A DNA stretch of 64,000 nucleotides from Nautilus pompilius. Lineage: Eukaryota; Mollusca; Cephalopoda; Nautilida; Nautilidae. The translations under genes and the position numbers were made by a program. Positions 42,901 to 52,839 of this stretch are shown one piece after another. The stretch is from positions 434,001 to 498,000 of the forward strand of contig JACATO010001531.1 of assembly GCA_018389105.1 (NCBI GenBank), read 5' to 3'. Each line of letters opens with the position of its first letter. The stretch's first letter is position 1. The notes beneath the pieces were generated by a model that saw nothing but the letters and a program-made list of their open reading frames with translations, ran no database searches and was not told the DNA's origin.

Positions 42901-45900
42901 TGCTTCATTGTTGTGTCTTCAACTGGGAGGATTGTAGACTGCTTATTTGGAATATAGTACTGTAAAGAAGAGTGAGAAATGCAAAATATTCAGTTTGATG
43001 TATATACTAAAATAAAGGCTTATTTCTTTTAAATCATCATCAGTTATGTTTTCAGATCTACTTACAGCGGTGTGCAAAAGTCTTGCGTAGAAACTGGTAA
43101 CTATTGTATGTTTTCTGTTTTAATTGAAAGGTATTATAACACTAAGATCCATTTTGTAATTGCACAGTCAAAATTTAAATATTAATAAAATAATTGGCAT
43201 GTGCGATTATAGTTTAGGATAATAGAATATAATTTTCTGATTCATTTTCGTTCAATATAGTGATGCCAACAGCCAGATATTTGACCTTCGAACAGCAGGC
43301 CACAATTGTTCGCATGAAAGGAAAAGGTGAAACTGAGTGGGTCATTGCTGATCGTATCGATTGCAATCAGTCGACGATATCTTGCACCCTGAAATGTTGG
43401 AAAGCCGATGGGAGCCTCATTTCTAAACACAGAGCCAGTAGACCACGGAAAACGACGGCTCTACTGATCCCACACTTCCACCAACATCCAGACCACCTTG
43501 TCGAGGCACCATGGGATCCAGTTGGCCTTGTGCTCCATCTGGACAATAGTCAAAGCGACTACAGTGGGCTCATGACCATCTCCGCTGGACCGTGGCCCAG
43601 AGTGTTGTTTTCCGAAGAAAGCAAATTCATGAGGGTCCACTCAGCAGGTCAGGTGTACGATCAGTGTCAGAGAAATACCATCCTGGTTGCACTCGACCGA
43701 CTCTGCAGGCAGGCAGGAGATTCAGCCATGGTTTGGGACTGTTGCTATTTGTGTGACCACATGCCCCTGATGGCCATCTATCAGCAGGACAACGCCCCCA
43801 TTCACACAGCTAGGAGTGTCAAGGCCTCGATGGCAGAGTTGTGGATCTCAATCCCATCGAAAACATTTGGCACTCGATTAAACTCAGCACTAGTGCCAAA
43901 AAAACTGGTCAGAGTTCAGTAGCCAGCTTGCCTCGTCGTTGTGAACAAGTTATCAAGAATTTCAGATATTCTACTCATTATTGATAGATCTGATCACTTT
44001 CTTGGAATTGAATAGATAGCTGTCTAGATTTAATGCAACGCTTTTGCACACGTTGATTTGATGCAAATGATTTTCTAAAAATTATAAGCTTGATGTTATT
44101 AGAATAGATGCGCAACAGTAATATCAAATCTTGTTCATACAACTGCTTTCGACAAAATGCAAGCTAATTTACAGGAAGAAAAATTTTTATGCAAGACTTT
44201 AGCAGACTGCTGTAATGTGAACAGATGAAATGCCACCAATCAGAGCCCTCCAGCAAACTATTACATCTGATGATACATTTTAATCCTGTGTAAGGAAACA
44301 AAAAAAGAGACAAAAATTGACTTACATTTGGTACATTTTTGCCTTTCTTTTTTTCTGGTTTCTTTGTTGTGGTTGTGGTTGTGGTGTTGGTTGATGATGC
44401 TGCTGTTGTTTCTGCAACAAAGAAAGAAGAAAAATAGTGGAGTATATTTCTCTTACAAACATTTGCAGAAGTTACTAACGGCATCCATATAACGGAATGT
44501 GTGCGTGCTGACAGTTTAATCAGAATATGGAAAATACGCGTGCGAATAAAACATTTTTTTAAAATGTATGCACAACATGTTACATGCACGTAAAAAACGT
44601 ACTTATCAGCAGTCGTCCTGTTTTTCTCCTGTACTTGCTCTGTCAAATTTAGGAGCCATTGTTGAGGGGGTGCAAAAAGGTTATCGTATGATCGATAAAA
44701 GATGAGAGAAATGAGCTATGCACACTTCCAAGATGGCGACTGTGTCTGCCGCCAGAGCTGAAACACTAGATGTAGTGGCACTCTGTACAACTTATTGAAA
44801 TGCAGTTCTACAGATGAAATCAGATCACATTAAGTTATTGATAACAAAAAAAACCTTAATTAGCAATGTACTTCCCACAAGTCTGACACTTAACCACACA
44901 CACACTATTTCCTCCCTTTTCACAGATGAACTAGATTATTTAGAAAATGTTAAGTAGTAATAAAATAGAAAACTATACTTTAAGATGGTTGGATTTTCCC
45001 ATTTTTCACCATCACTATTAGAAAATAAACCCCCTTATAGAACCACATCTACTGGTTTTATCAAAATCTGCCACAAAGGTTTCAATACATTCTCATAAAA
45101 TGCAAGAATATTTCCTTTAATTCTAGAATTTAAAAATACACCTATATAATTGACTTTTTGCAGAATTATTTGGATGTCACAAAGATCTTTAAGCTGTTTT
45201 TTTTTTTTTTGGAAAATCTGTTCTGCTTTCCAGATGATCAGCTTTTGTGTACACCAACAAGATGATCTACCGCTGCAGAGGTTACATAGTGCTATGGTTA
45301 CCACTAACAAACATCTTCAATTCTGCCTGTGGAAGAAACCCGCACCAATGGACTGGTAAAGAAGAGTAAAATGAAACCATGCTCTGCTTCACTAAACCAA
45401 GTTTTTTAAAAATTAAGCCATGCAGGTTTATGGAAGCAAATCACCACCTTTCATTTTGAAGCATTTTCTACAGTTGAATGTCTTACCGTCACATGTGGGC
45501 TTTTCTGGAACTGCTTTCTTGCTGCCTATGATTTCACCATTCTCAGCATCAACACACCAGCAGTACTGAGCCTGACACTGAATTTTCTTGTATTTCCCTG
45601 TAGTAGTGCACTGAGGCTTAAATTCTCCCAACAAGCCATGACTATGCTTTACCAGTTGTATGACACAAGGTCCTAGATTGGTACCTGTGGAGAATATAAA
45701 ATGTGTTTGATGGTTTTAATCTAGAGAAACAGAAATTTTTTAGTTAAACTAAGCACTATTTTCTAAGGTACATCTGTTACTATCTAACAAATAGAGGAGT
45801 GATTAATATATATATATATATATATACACAATACAATAAGATGCAGCAGTAGCAGCAATCATTTATACTCTGCAGCCAAATTTAGTTCATAAATTAACCA

Positions 45901-48900
45901 GCAAGCATGTCCACCAGTACCATTCAAATGAGATGGGTAGCAATACGATATACAGAAATTAACCCTGGCCCATAATAATACTATATTTCATGTAAATTAA
46001 ATCATCTGGTTTAGTGCAGTTGATCATTTTCACTTGCATATTCCTGTAACATATTGCCAGTTTTTCTAATGTTTTGAATAATTTTAAACTTCTCTTTACT
46101 TATTGTTTAGTGAGGTAAGAAAAAAAAAGTAAATTGTACCTCTTTCTAGAACTGTCTACTCTTAGATTTCATTAAACATCTTTTATGCCATCTGAAAGTA
46201 ATTCTTGCTTTAAATTACCATAAACATCTCAACATTTTAAGTCTAAAGTAGAGGGCTGTATCATCTGTCCTGGGTGTTGGCAGACATCAAACAAACAAAA
46301 CGTAATCACATGTGGTGCCTCAACAATCTAAAAGAATGAAGACTGTTATTATTTACTCTGCTGGCTTTTTATTACTTAATATTTGGATGGCTGCCTTTTG
46401 TATGGGGTGATTAGCTCTCTAAGCTACTTTGATTTTGGTTAGCAAATTTTATCTTGGATAACTAAAAAATAAATTCAATATACTGATTTTCAGGTTTGGA
46501 ATTATGGAATCTATATTATCATCAGCTCATGCTATAAAGATATATTTTAATTTAGAACTCTGCTTCCTTAAAGATTCTACTAAGTTGTATTATTCTTTTG
46601 TTAAATACTTTATTGTTCTAATTTTACATAACAGGAATTTAATAGTAGTATGTTGGTAATAAGTGACTGCATCATCTCCGGGGAAAATCCCAAACAACGC
46701 AAAGGAGACTTGGAAAATGTAGTTCATCCACAAAAACAAATACCAAGCACCAGAGAAAGTGTTAGAAGGTTGATGTAATCAATCAAACACTATGATTTAG
46801 TTTGTCTTGGTTACTTGATTTATTAAGATGTCAAACTTTAAGTAAAAATTGTATTAAAACTGATAGAGATTCAGCTACAAACAAAGACTAAACATTATTT
46901 CAAATAACTTTTCTTGTGTTTAAAAGTGATTTAGTTTTCTAAAGAGGTGCAGAGTTAAATAAAGTTGGATTTTTTTTAATATAAGAAATCCATGCTTTCA
47001 TAGTGTGCAGCATTATACAGATTGACCGTATATTGTATGCTATTGTTTGACTTGGAAATCCTAGAATAAATTTCCAGATTTTTAGAATTGTTTACTAACA
47101 AGCAGCATTCCTAAAGTTTAAATAGAAAGTTATATGGTTGTGACAAGAGAAAAGTATGGAAGCTATAAATGGCATAGTGTTCTATTTATTTATAAACATC
47201 AACATACCATTCTCACAGTCAGGCCTGCCTCTCATTGTGGTGCCTTCAATCTTCCTACCAGTTGGATCAACACACCAACATTTTCTATTGAGCTTCGCGC
47301 CCTGACACTGCTGCTTGTGGAATGCTCCTGACGCCGTACACTGGGGCACATAAGACTTGGTCAGATGGTTGCTTGATAAATATAGTTGAAAACAGGGGGT
47401 CAAAGTTCTTTTTGTAGCTGGCAAGAAAAATAAGAAAGAAAGATATTATTCTGAATTTCATTCAATTATATTCTACTCACATTTTTGCTTCCCTCACCCT
47501 AGGTCATTTTGTAGCAAAAGCTGAACAGAGTAGTTTTCAAAGCTAACTAGCTCACAATCCTTCATCTGCAGCAATTTCTGTTCCTACTAAAATGGTTCAA
47601 ATCTATCACACTCAAAAGAGAAGACAGCATTAATAGTATCTGTGACACTTAATTATGCTCAGTCAGAGAAAAATTCTAGAGTCCGCTTTGAAATAAAATG
47701 AAACAAATTGTTAATGTTTAGTTTATTTGGAAATAGAATGTGAATCCATATAAAGCCAGTACTATACCACAAACGAGATTTGGTACTAAACAAAGTACAC
47801 AGCATGCAATACTGGAAAGATCATTTGAGGAACCATTGTCAATGAGAAATGTGACAAAATAATAGAATGGTTCTCTAACCCTAGCGATTCTAAATAAATT
47901 AACATTTGTAACTGTTGAAAGTGGGAGAATAAAATGCAGTAGTTAAAAACAAAATTGCATTGATTAGTGAACCAAGACCACAGTAAACTACATTTTTGTT
48001 AGAACTATTACACTGTTAAATAACCTTATAGTAGTTGACTAAACAAAAACAATGCCATGTACAAATACCATCAAACTAAAACCTAATTGCCAGAAATAAC
48101 TAATACAATACAAACCTTGTTATATAGAATCCCACTCCACCTATGGCTACCCAACCCTTTTTTTAACAGACTGGCTAAAAATCCATCTGAGTACAAGAAC
48201 AAATACCTAAATTAGCTCTGAAACCTTACTACACGCAGCAGTCACTATCTCAACTGAAAAGGTTTCTAGAACAAATCTTGAATTTTATCCTTCATTTAAT
48301 AAATTTACTTATTATTTGTACAACTGGGCATTTCATTGTTTTCTAAGAAAACAAAGTCTGCTTTTGAAATCATTTCTGTCCGCTGGTGGTTTTTGTTTAC
48401 ATACAAGCAACATTAACTCTTGAAGGCTCCTGCCCCATCTGTTTACTTTGCAAGCTAAAATGTGAAAATGTCACATATGCTGAAGACAGAAGCTAGATAA
48501 TATACTGAGCTGGGTTATACAGAATAGTTGGGAGTTGTTTTTTCTTTTATCTGTACATATTCATAATTAAATGTTAAAATTTAATTATCTACTTTCACAT
48601 TATATATATGATTAATTTAATCATTCTAAAAAGAAAAGCATTATAGAAATCATATTATAATAACCTAAAGATGAATAATTGTTTATTTTTTTAAAAATTG
48701 CATTTCCATTTTAATAAAACAATTCATCTAAATTATCTTGCACTTTCTCATTGCTATCAGCAACTGGAGACAGTTGATGGGATTGCACAGTGCCTTGGTT
48801 ACCAATGACAAGCATTACCATTCCTGTGCCTCATGGAACTTGTCTCTCCAGCGAGAAATAGAAAATCCCTACTGACTGGATCTCCTCTGTTTAGCTATGG

Positions 48901-50793
48901 AAGGAATAATATAGACAAGTCTCGAGAAATCATGTCATGGAAGCCGAGCCAAATCAGACGCTAATAGGGATCAAACTCAACCACTTGGCCATCTGCTGCT
49001 CAATTATAGTCTACTCATTTTTGTGGTTTTCCATTTTTTTCCCTTTCGAAAAGACCCTCAAAATACATTTTCTTTCCAGAAAAAGTCCAAACAGTGAAAT
49101 AATGCAATGTAAAGAATGACTGAGTGAAACAACAATGGAAAAATTTTTAAGTGCATTTTGAATCTTCTTCTTATAAGAGTTCCTGAATGCTAATTGACTG
49201 ACTAATAAAATTAGTTTTTATTTTCAAAGTAAGCAAATTTAAGATTCAAGAAACTTTTGAGACACAACCATGGTTAAGCATGCATGTAAAGCAGCTGTTG
49301 CTTTCTCGCTTAACAAGGTGGCCTACCAGTGTAATAACAAACAATGGACAGGTGCTTTTCACTATAGCATGAACCATTAAATGACAGGTCATAGAATGTT
49401 GAGGGGGCAGACAAAAACACAACAAAGTGTTACAGTTGCCCCAGAAAGCTTGGCTTGGCTTGGCTTGAGTTCTCACTGTACATAGCATAGAAGTGTAAAC
49501 GTTTACATGGCTTCTCTTGAAAAGAGGTAATACTCTGCTAAGGGTATTTTAAAACATTTTGCAGTGGGATCTTTTTAGGTTTTAGGTGTTCATATGAACT
49601 GGCAAAAGATTTTTTTTAATGTATTCAGCAATCTAATCATTATAGGCAAATAAATTAGCTTTAACTTTAACACGTTTATAAACTGTCATTATTACTAAGC
49701 TTACTCTAGTTGAATTGGATAAATAGAAGTTCTTTCATTATTTCTTGGTCCATTCACACATTCTTTAGAAACCACCTAACTTATCAGCCAGGAATTCTTC
49801 CTGCACCTAAGATGTAATCCAACAAGAATTACATGGAATTAAACAAGATTTTTTATACAATACATTAATTCACAAATGAAATATCCCATATCATTCATAA
49901 TAAATATATTAGCATATGACTTTTAAAATAACTATACCTAACAAAACATTAAATAAGTTTATGCTGAAGCTTTGCTCTCGCAAGATAATTTTTTTTATAG
50001 AGCTGTTTTAGAGATTCTCTCATTGAAAAGTCAATCAAACCAAACTAAATTCTTACAAGGGAAAAGTTCCTTGCAATATTTCAGTATCAGATTACCCGCT
50101 CTGGGCAAAAAACGATAGACCCTGGCCTATTACAAAAGACAGTGACCACAAACACTGTCCAAAAAAAAAAAGACGAGTGTATCTTTCATATATATGTAAA
50201 ACCAGGCGACATCCTAAATATGATGCTGAAATCGCCACCTAAGTTTCCAGATCTGAACTACTGAGCTTGTTTGGGATGAAGCAAATAGATGGGTCAACTA
50301 ATGTTCTGGAGTTGCGAAATGACTTCAGTGAAGAATGGAATGATTGGAGCACTATGCTGCCATAATGACTCTCTGGCAATTGGTTGGCACTGCCTTTGCA
50401 AATATACAAATACAGAGCCTAACAAATCAGGTTCCACTGCCCAGGGTTTTTTGTCTCTGGGTATGAAGTTCCAAAGCAATGAAACAACAGAATCACGTTT
50501 CTTAGGTAACTGCAGACCTTTGGTGAAAAAGAAATTCCAACTCTGGTGATTGTGATAATAAATTGTACCTAGCTTTACAGCAGTTAAAAATACTAACTCA
50601 AAATCTGGTTGTTTATTTTTTCACTTATTTCCATACTTTTTCCTACTGGACTGCCTGAAGAACCTGTTTCATCCTCGTCCTCGTCCTCATCTTCTGTAGA
50701 GGAACGCCCTCCAGAGCCATCATCTATGTCCTCACCACCACTTCCATCATAAGTAGATTCACTGTCAAGTCCAGGCTCAGGTACTACATTACT
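39813..50793 (-). CDS. SDC: Syndecan with two thyroglobulin type-1 domains, 7 of its exons (5' end missing)
   Basis: Minus-strand exons are 50637-50793, 47208-47417, 45487-45684, 44326-44411, 42884-42959, 42259-42342 and 39813-39976, which join in frame to 324 residues plus stop. Order, numbered from the first exon seen: acidic Ser-Gly GAG-attachment region (1-52), thyroglobulin type-1 domain (53-122), a second one (123-188), Thr/Lys-rich mucin-like stalk (189-217), linker (218-270), transmembrane helix with GAVVG (272-292), and cytoplasmic tail RMRKKDEGSY...KAPNKEIYA. Conserved C1 and C2 tail motifs identify a syndecan, a cell-surface heparan sulfate proteoglycan binding PDZ proteins through its EIYA end. 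Vertebrate and fly syndecans have no thyroglobulin domains. The signal-peptide exon lies upstream of 50793 and was not recognised. Frame continuity through every junction argues against an assembly artefact. Confidence 0.9.
40852..42100 (+). mobile_element. Mariner transposon with degenerate ends (last syndecan intron)
   Basis: The left end GTGTAGTCAAAAAGTATCC (40856-40874) and the right end GGATACTTTTTGACTACAC (42078-42096) are inverted repeats. TA follows the right end (42101). The outermost bases of the left end are altered. It lies antisense to the syndecan gene between its last two exons. Confidence 0.9.
41031..42026 (+). pseudogene. Mariner transposase pseudogene, catalytic residues lost
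   Basis: The N-terminus opens MTECIEQRYYIKFCQKLGDT followed by a helix-turn-helix (MGKKQIKECYNRFKDGHTSV) and GRPSTS. The first catalytic Asp remains in ITGDETLVYGYDPETK. The HHDNAPAH block is destroyed by a frame change near 41760, and SPDLAPCFWLFPKL lacks the third catalytic Asp (normally CDF). The end YFEAH and stop lie at 42027. At least three frame changes separate the pieces. It resembles the ancestor of vertebrate GVQW3/SETMAR-type mariner proteins. Confidence 0.85.
42259..42342 (-). CDS. SDC: Syndecan exon: juxtamembrane ectodomain
   Basis: Phase 1 to phase 1 (donor GTGAGT), encoding LDDSKSDVKSLQTHDQVMPI and TGQPGILA. It leads directly into the transmembrane exon. Confidence 0.8.
42884..42959 (-). 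CDS. SDC: Syndecan exon: ectodomain linker 1
   Basis: Phase 0 to phase 1, encoding YYIPNKQSTILPVEDTTMKH and ITTPD. No cysteine or domain is seen. Phases match both neighbours. Confidence 0.75.
43065..44055 (+). mobile_element. Tc1-like transposon, 991 bp (syndecan intron)
   Basis: Left end CAGCGGTGTGCAAAAGTCTT (43065-43084) pairs with the right end CGCTTTTGCACACGTTG (44039-44055), with some mismatches. TA precedes the left end. The element is shorter than a full-length Tc1 because the coding part has an internal deletion. Confidence 0.85.
43260..43960 (+). pseudogene. Tc1-like transposase pseudogene
   Basis: Starts MMPTARYLTFEQQATIVRMK with a helix-turn-helix (VIADRIDCNQSTISCTLKCW). Sequence between the HTH and the core is shortened. 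The first catalytic motif reads FSEES, where Tc1 proteins have Asp (FSDES). The second, QQDNAPIHTARSVK, is intact, and the third survives in another frame as DLNPIENIWHSIK (about 43845). Frame changes and the first-motif substitution make it inactive. Confidence 0.8.
44326..44411 (-). CDS. SDC: Syndecan exon: Thr-rich, Lys-rich stalk
   Basis: Starts in phase 1 and ends in phase 0 (AAT|GTAAGT). It encodes TTAASSTNTTTTTTTKKPEK followed by KKGKNVPN. The threonine run is likely O-glycosylated, and the basic cluster after it could be a protease-cleavage or heparin-binding site. The ACC/ACA codon run makes a GGTT-like simple repeat on the plus strand. Confidence 0.8.
45487..45684 (-). CDS. SDC: Syndecan exon: thyroglobulin type-1 domain 2
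   Basis: Phase 1 at both ends (acceptor CTCCACAG, donor GTAAGA). Six cysteines: NLGPCVIQ, FKPQCTTTGKY, KIQCQ, YCWCVDAENG and KPTCDG. It is slightly shorter than domain 1 and diverged from it in sequence, so the duplication is not recent. Confidence 0.92.
45805..45826. repeat. (TA)n microsatellite
   Basis: Uninterrupted TA run in the intron between the two thyroglobulin exons. Confidence 0.85.
45830..47200. other. Intron between thyroglobulin exons, nothing recognised
   Basis: AT-rich intron DNA. No coding motif or paired repeat was found. Confidence 0.45.
47208..47417 (-). CDS. SDC: Syndecan exon: thyroglobulin type-1 domain 1
   Basis: Phase 1 at both ends (acceptor TTGCCAG, donor GTATGT). 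All six cysteines of a type-1A repeat are present: LTPCFQ, SYVPQCTASGAF, KQQCQG, KCWCVDPTG and GRPDC. The QC and CWCV hallmarks are intact. Such domains occur in thyroglobulin, nidogen, testican, EpCAM and IGFBPs; some inhibit cysteine proteases. Its role here is unknown. Confidence 0.92.
47425..50080. other. Intron between the GAG-site exon and thyroglobulin exon 1, 5' of a Tc1 relic
   Basis: AT-rich intron DNA without a recognised element apart from the Tc1 relic described separately. Confidence 0.45.
50085..50560 (+). pseudogene. Tc1-like transposase C-terminal relic next to the GAG exon
   Basis: Shifted plus-strand frames read DSDHKHCPKKK (about 50140, the QQDNDPKH motif), PPKFPDLN (about 50240, the SPDLNP motif), ELVWDEANRWVN (about 50265-50300), and STNVLELRNDFSEEWNDW (about 50296-50350). 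These are consecutive blocks of a Tc1 C-terminus. It ends less than 100 bp from the syndecan exon on the opposite strand. Confidence 0.6.
50637..50793 (-). CDS. SDC: Syndecan exon: glycosaminoglycan-attachment region
   Basis: The exon starts in phase 0 after TTTCTAG and ends in phase 1 (AAAA|GTATGG). It encodes STYDGSGGEDIDDGSGG, then an acidic run (TEDEDEDEDE), then TGSSGSP. Ser-Gly pairs at residues 18-19, 27-28 and 46-47, flanked by Asp/Glu, are typical xylosylation sites for heparan sulfate. This is the position such sites hold near the N-terminus of other syndecans. Confidence 0.85.
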
Positions 50794-52508
50794 CTAGAAA
50801 CACAGAGAAAAACAACGAGGTGACAGCAAACAAATTGGGGAAAAAAAGATGATGTAATGAAAACCATTATGTAAACAAGCCTGAGATTTCATTAACAAAA
50901 TATACCTCACGGAAATACCAGAACACATCTAAAGAAATGTAATCGGTTCATTCACATGTTTCCTTGTCAGGTGTCAGTTTGTTTTCTATAACCCTGCTAC
51001 AGCTTAAAGAACACCCTTCTACATATCCAAACTAATGCAAGATTTGCTTTTACATTCTGCAGTTGCAGAAATTCTACTACCACAGTTTTGTCCACATCAT
51101 TTATGGTAGAATCCTGTTGCTACTGTAGTAACAAGGATCCTGCTACTGCTAACGTAATAGTATCATATTTCATGTAATTAATTAGAGCTCATTCCTTTCC
51201 TTAAATTATTATCTACAAAAAATTTTCATTAATTTCTTGAAGTTTTTATTTCTAACTGGACACACACTAAAAAGTGTTAAATTTTAAAATGCATGCAGTA
51301 CTATTTCCTTCCTCCATCTGGGCTTAAGTTACATTTATATGAAGAATTTTGCAGTTTTCACTTGGTTAGAAAGAAACTGTTTTGTCAGAGTAAAGTTGGA
51401 ATTTTCACTAAGATGCAAGGAAAAGAAATCTTGCGCAATAATTAACTGTTTAATTACTGACAAAATGCCTCTGAATTGTCTTTTTAAAGATATTAAATAA
51501 GAAAATGTTACAACAATCTTTATTTTCTTTGAATTTTTTAAATATGATTCAAATAGATCTCAATATTAGGCATAATTGGTTCATTTCTTACAGAAAACAA
51601 CTTACATGGTGAGCTATAAATTATATTCCAACTGGATGTATACACACTTTCATATGCTCCCGTACAAAGACATTTTTTCTTTCAATGTTAAAATGTATTT
51701 AGAAGCTTGTGGCAAAATGTTAGCACAAGGTTGTTCCTTGATCAGTGTAAGCAGATTACTAAAGCTGTACTGGAAATTTGAAGATCTGAATGGAGAAGTG
51801 AGTATGCCAAGGCTGAAGGCATGGTACGCTTTTAACTCTGGTATAAGCAAGTGTCCAAATTCTGAAGGATTCAAATTATAAACCATAAATTCCACAACTG
51901 CATGGGTGATGAATGAAGATTACCCAGACTCTTGAATTCTGAGAATGACTTTTAAACAGGGTGCATCATAATCCAACTTTCAATGGCATGATTGTGATCA
52001 GACGAAGCAGGATTTAAGTTGAATGGAAATGCATGTACTGGGCTACTAAGAACCTTCAACCTGCCAGCAGACACAGTGCGGATAGGTGTTTCTTACCAGT
52101 CTTAGAGTCATTCTTCTTTAACAATATAGGTTTAAGTGGCCAATACCCCAATCTTATAAGCAACATTGTGCTTGGCGTTGAAACCTTTTTTTTTTTTTTG
52201 TAACCAGTAAGATTGTGCTCCTCCACATTTTAATCAAGATGTACAGCCATTTTTGGAAGAACACTTTACTGGGGAGGTGGATGCCTGCCTATGCTCTCTG
52301 ATTTCACACCACTAAACCAGCTATCATTCAGACTCCAACAGATAACTGTTCATGCTTCATCAGCTATTTTTGTGAAAACGTGTGCTACTGCACGCTGATT
52401 TTCTGAAAGATCATTGGCATTCATGTAGGCATTGCACTGACATTTTGAATACCTGGATCTTGTTAGAAATGTCATGTACAAAGCAAAATTTTCTAATTGA
52501 TTTGCAGC

Positions 52509-52830
52509 CAGGCTATATGGCTCAGTGGTGAGTGTGTTGGCTTCAGGACCTAAGGGTCCTGGATTCAATTCCTGCTGCTGGCACACTGTTGTGACCCTTG
52601 AGCAAGGTACTTTACTGACATTTCTCCAGTTGCTGCTGGAGAGTGGTCTATGTAGGCACTCAGACAGAGGAACCAAAGGCGGGGACGCTCTACATCCATG
52701 ACAGAGGCAAGTCTCCTATGATGAGGAAAAGTCGGAAGAATAAACAACTGCTGAAGACGGATGCACTGGGCCAGAGTGCGCATAATGATGGTGCAACACA
52801 TCCCACTCTTATGAAATGAGTGATAGAAGA
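52509..52830 (+). mobile_element. tRNA-derived SINE
   Basis: A tRNA-like head contains an A box (TGGCTCAGTGG, 52519-52529) and a B-box-like GGATTCAATTCC (52561-52572). It is followed by the conserved-type body CCCTTGAGCAAGGTACTTTA (52596-52615), seen in SINEs of molluscs and other animals. The 3' limit is approximate. It sits upstream of the GAG exon, probably in syndecan intron 1. Confidence 0.75.
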
Positions 52831-52839
52831 TGATAATTG

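Noticed and set aside
44164..44646. Long minus-strand open frame of 160 codons
   Set aside because: It is mostly intron. Only 44326-44411 is flanked by good splice sites and fits the phases of the syndecan gene.
49246..49488. Cysteine-containing minus frame of 80 codons as a third thyroglobulin or other exon
   Set aside because: Cysteine spacing does not fit a thyroglobulin domain (no CWCV), and no flanking splice sites in phase 1 were seen.
52509..52580. Functional tRNA gene
   Set aside because: The A and B boxes are degenerate, the cloverleaf does not close, and a SINE body follows.
52350..52801. Minus-strand open frames of 108 and 78 codons
   Set aside because: They overlap the tRNA-derived SINE and adjoining DNA in antisense; no protein motif is present.
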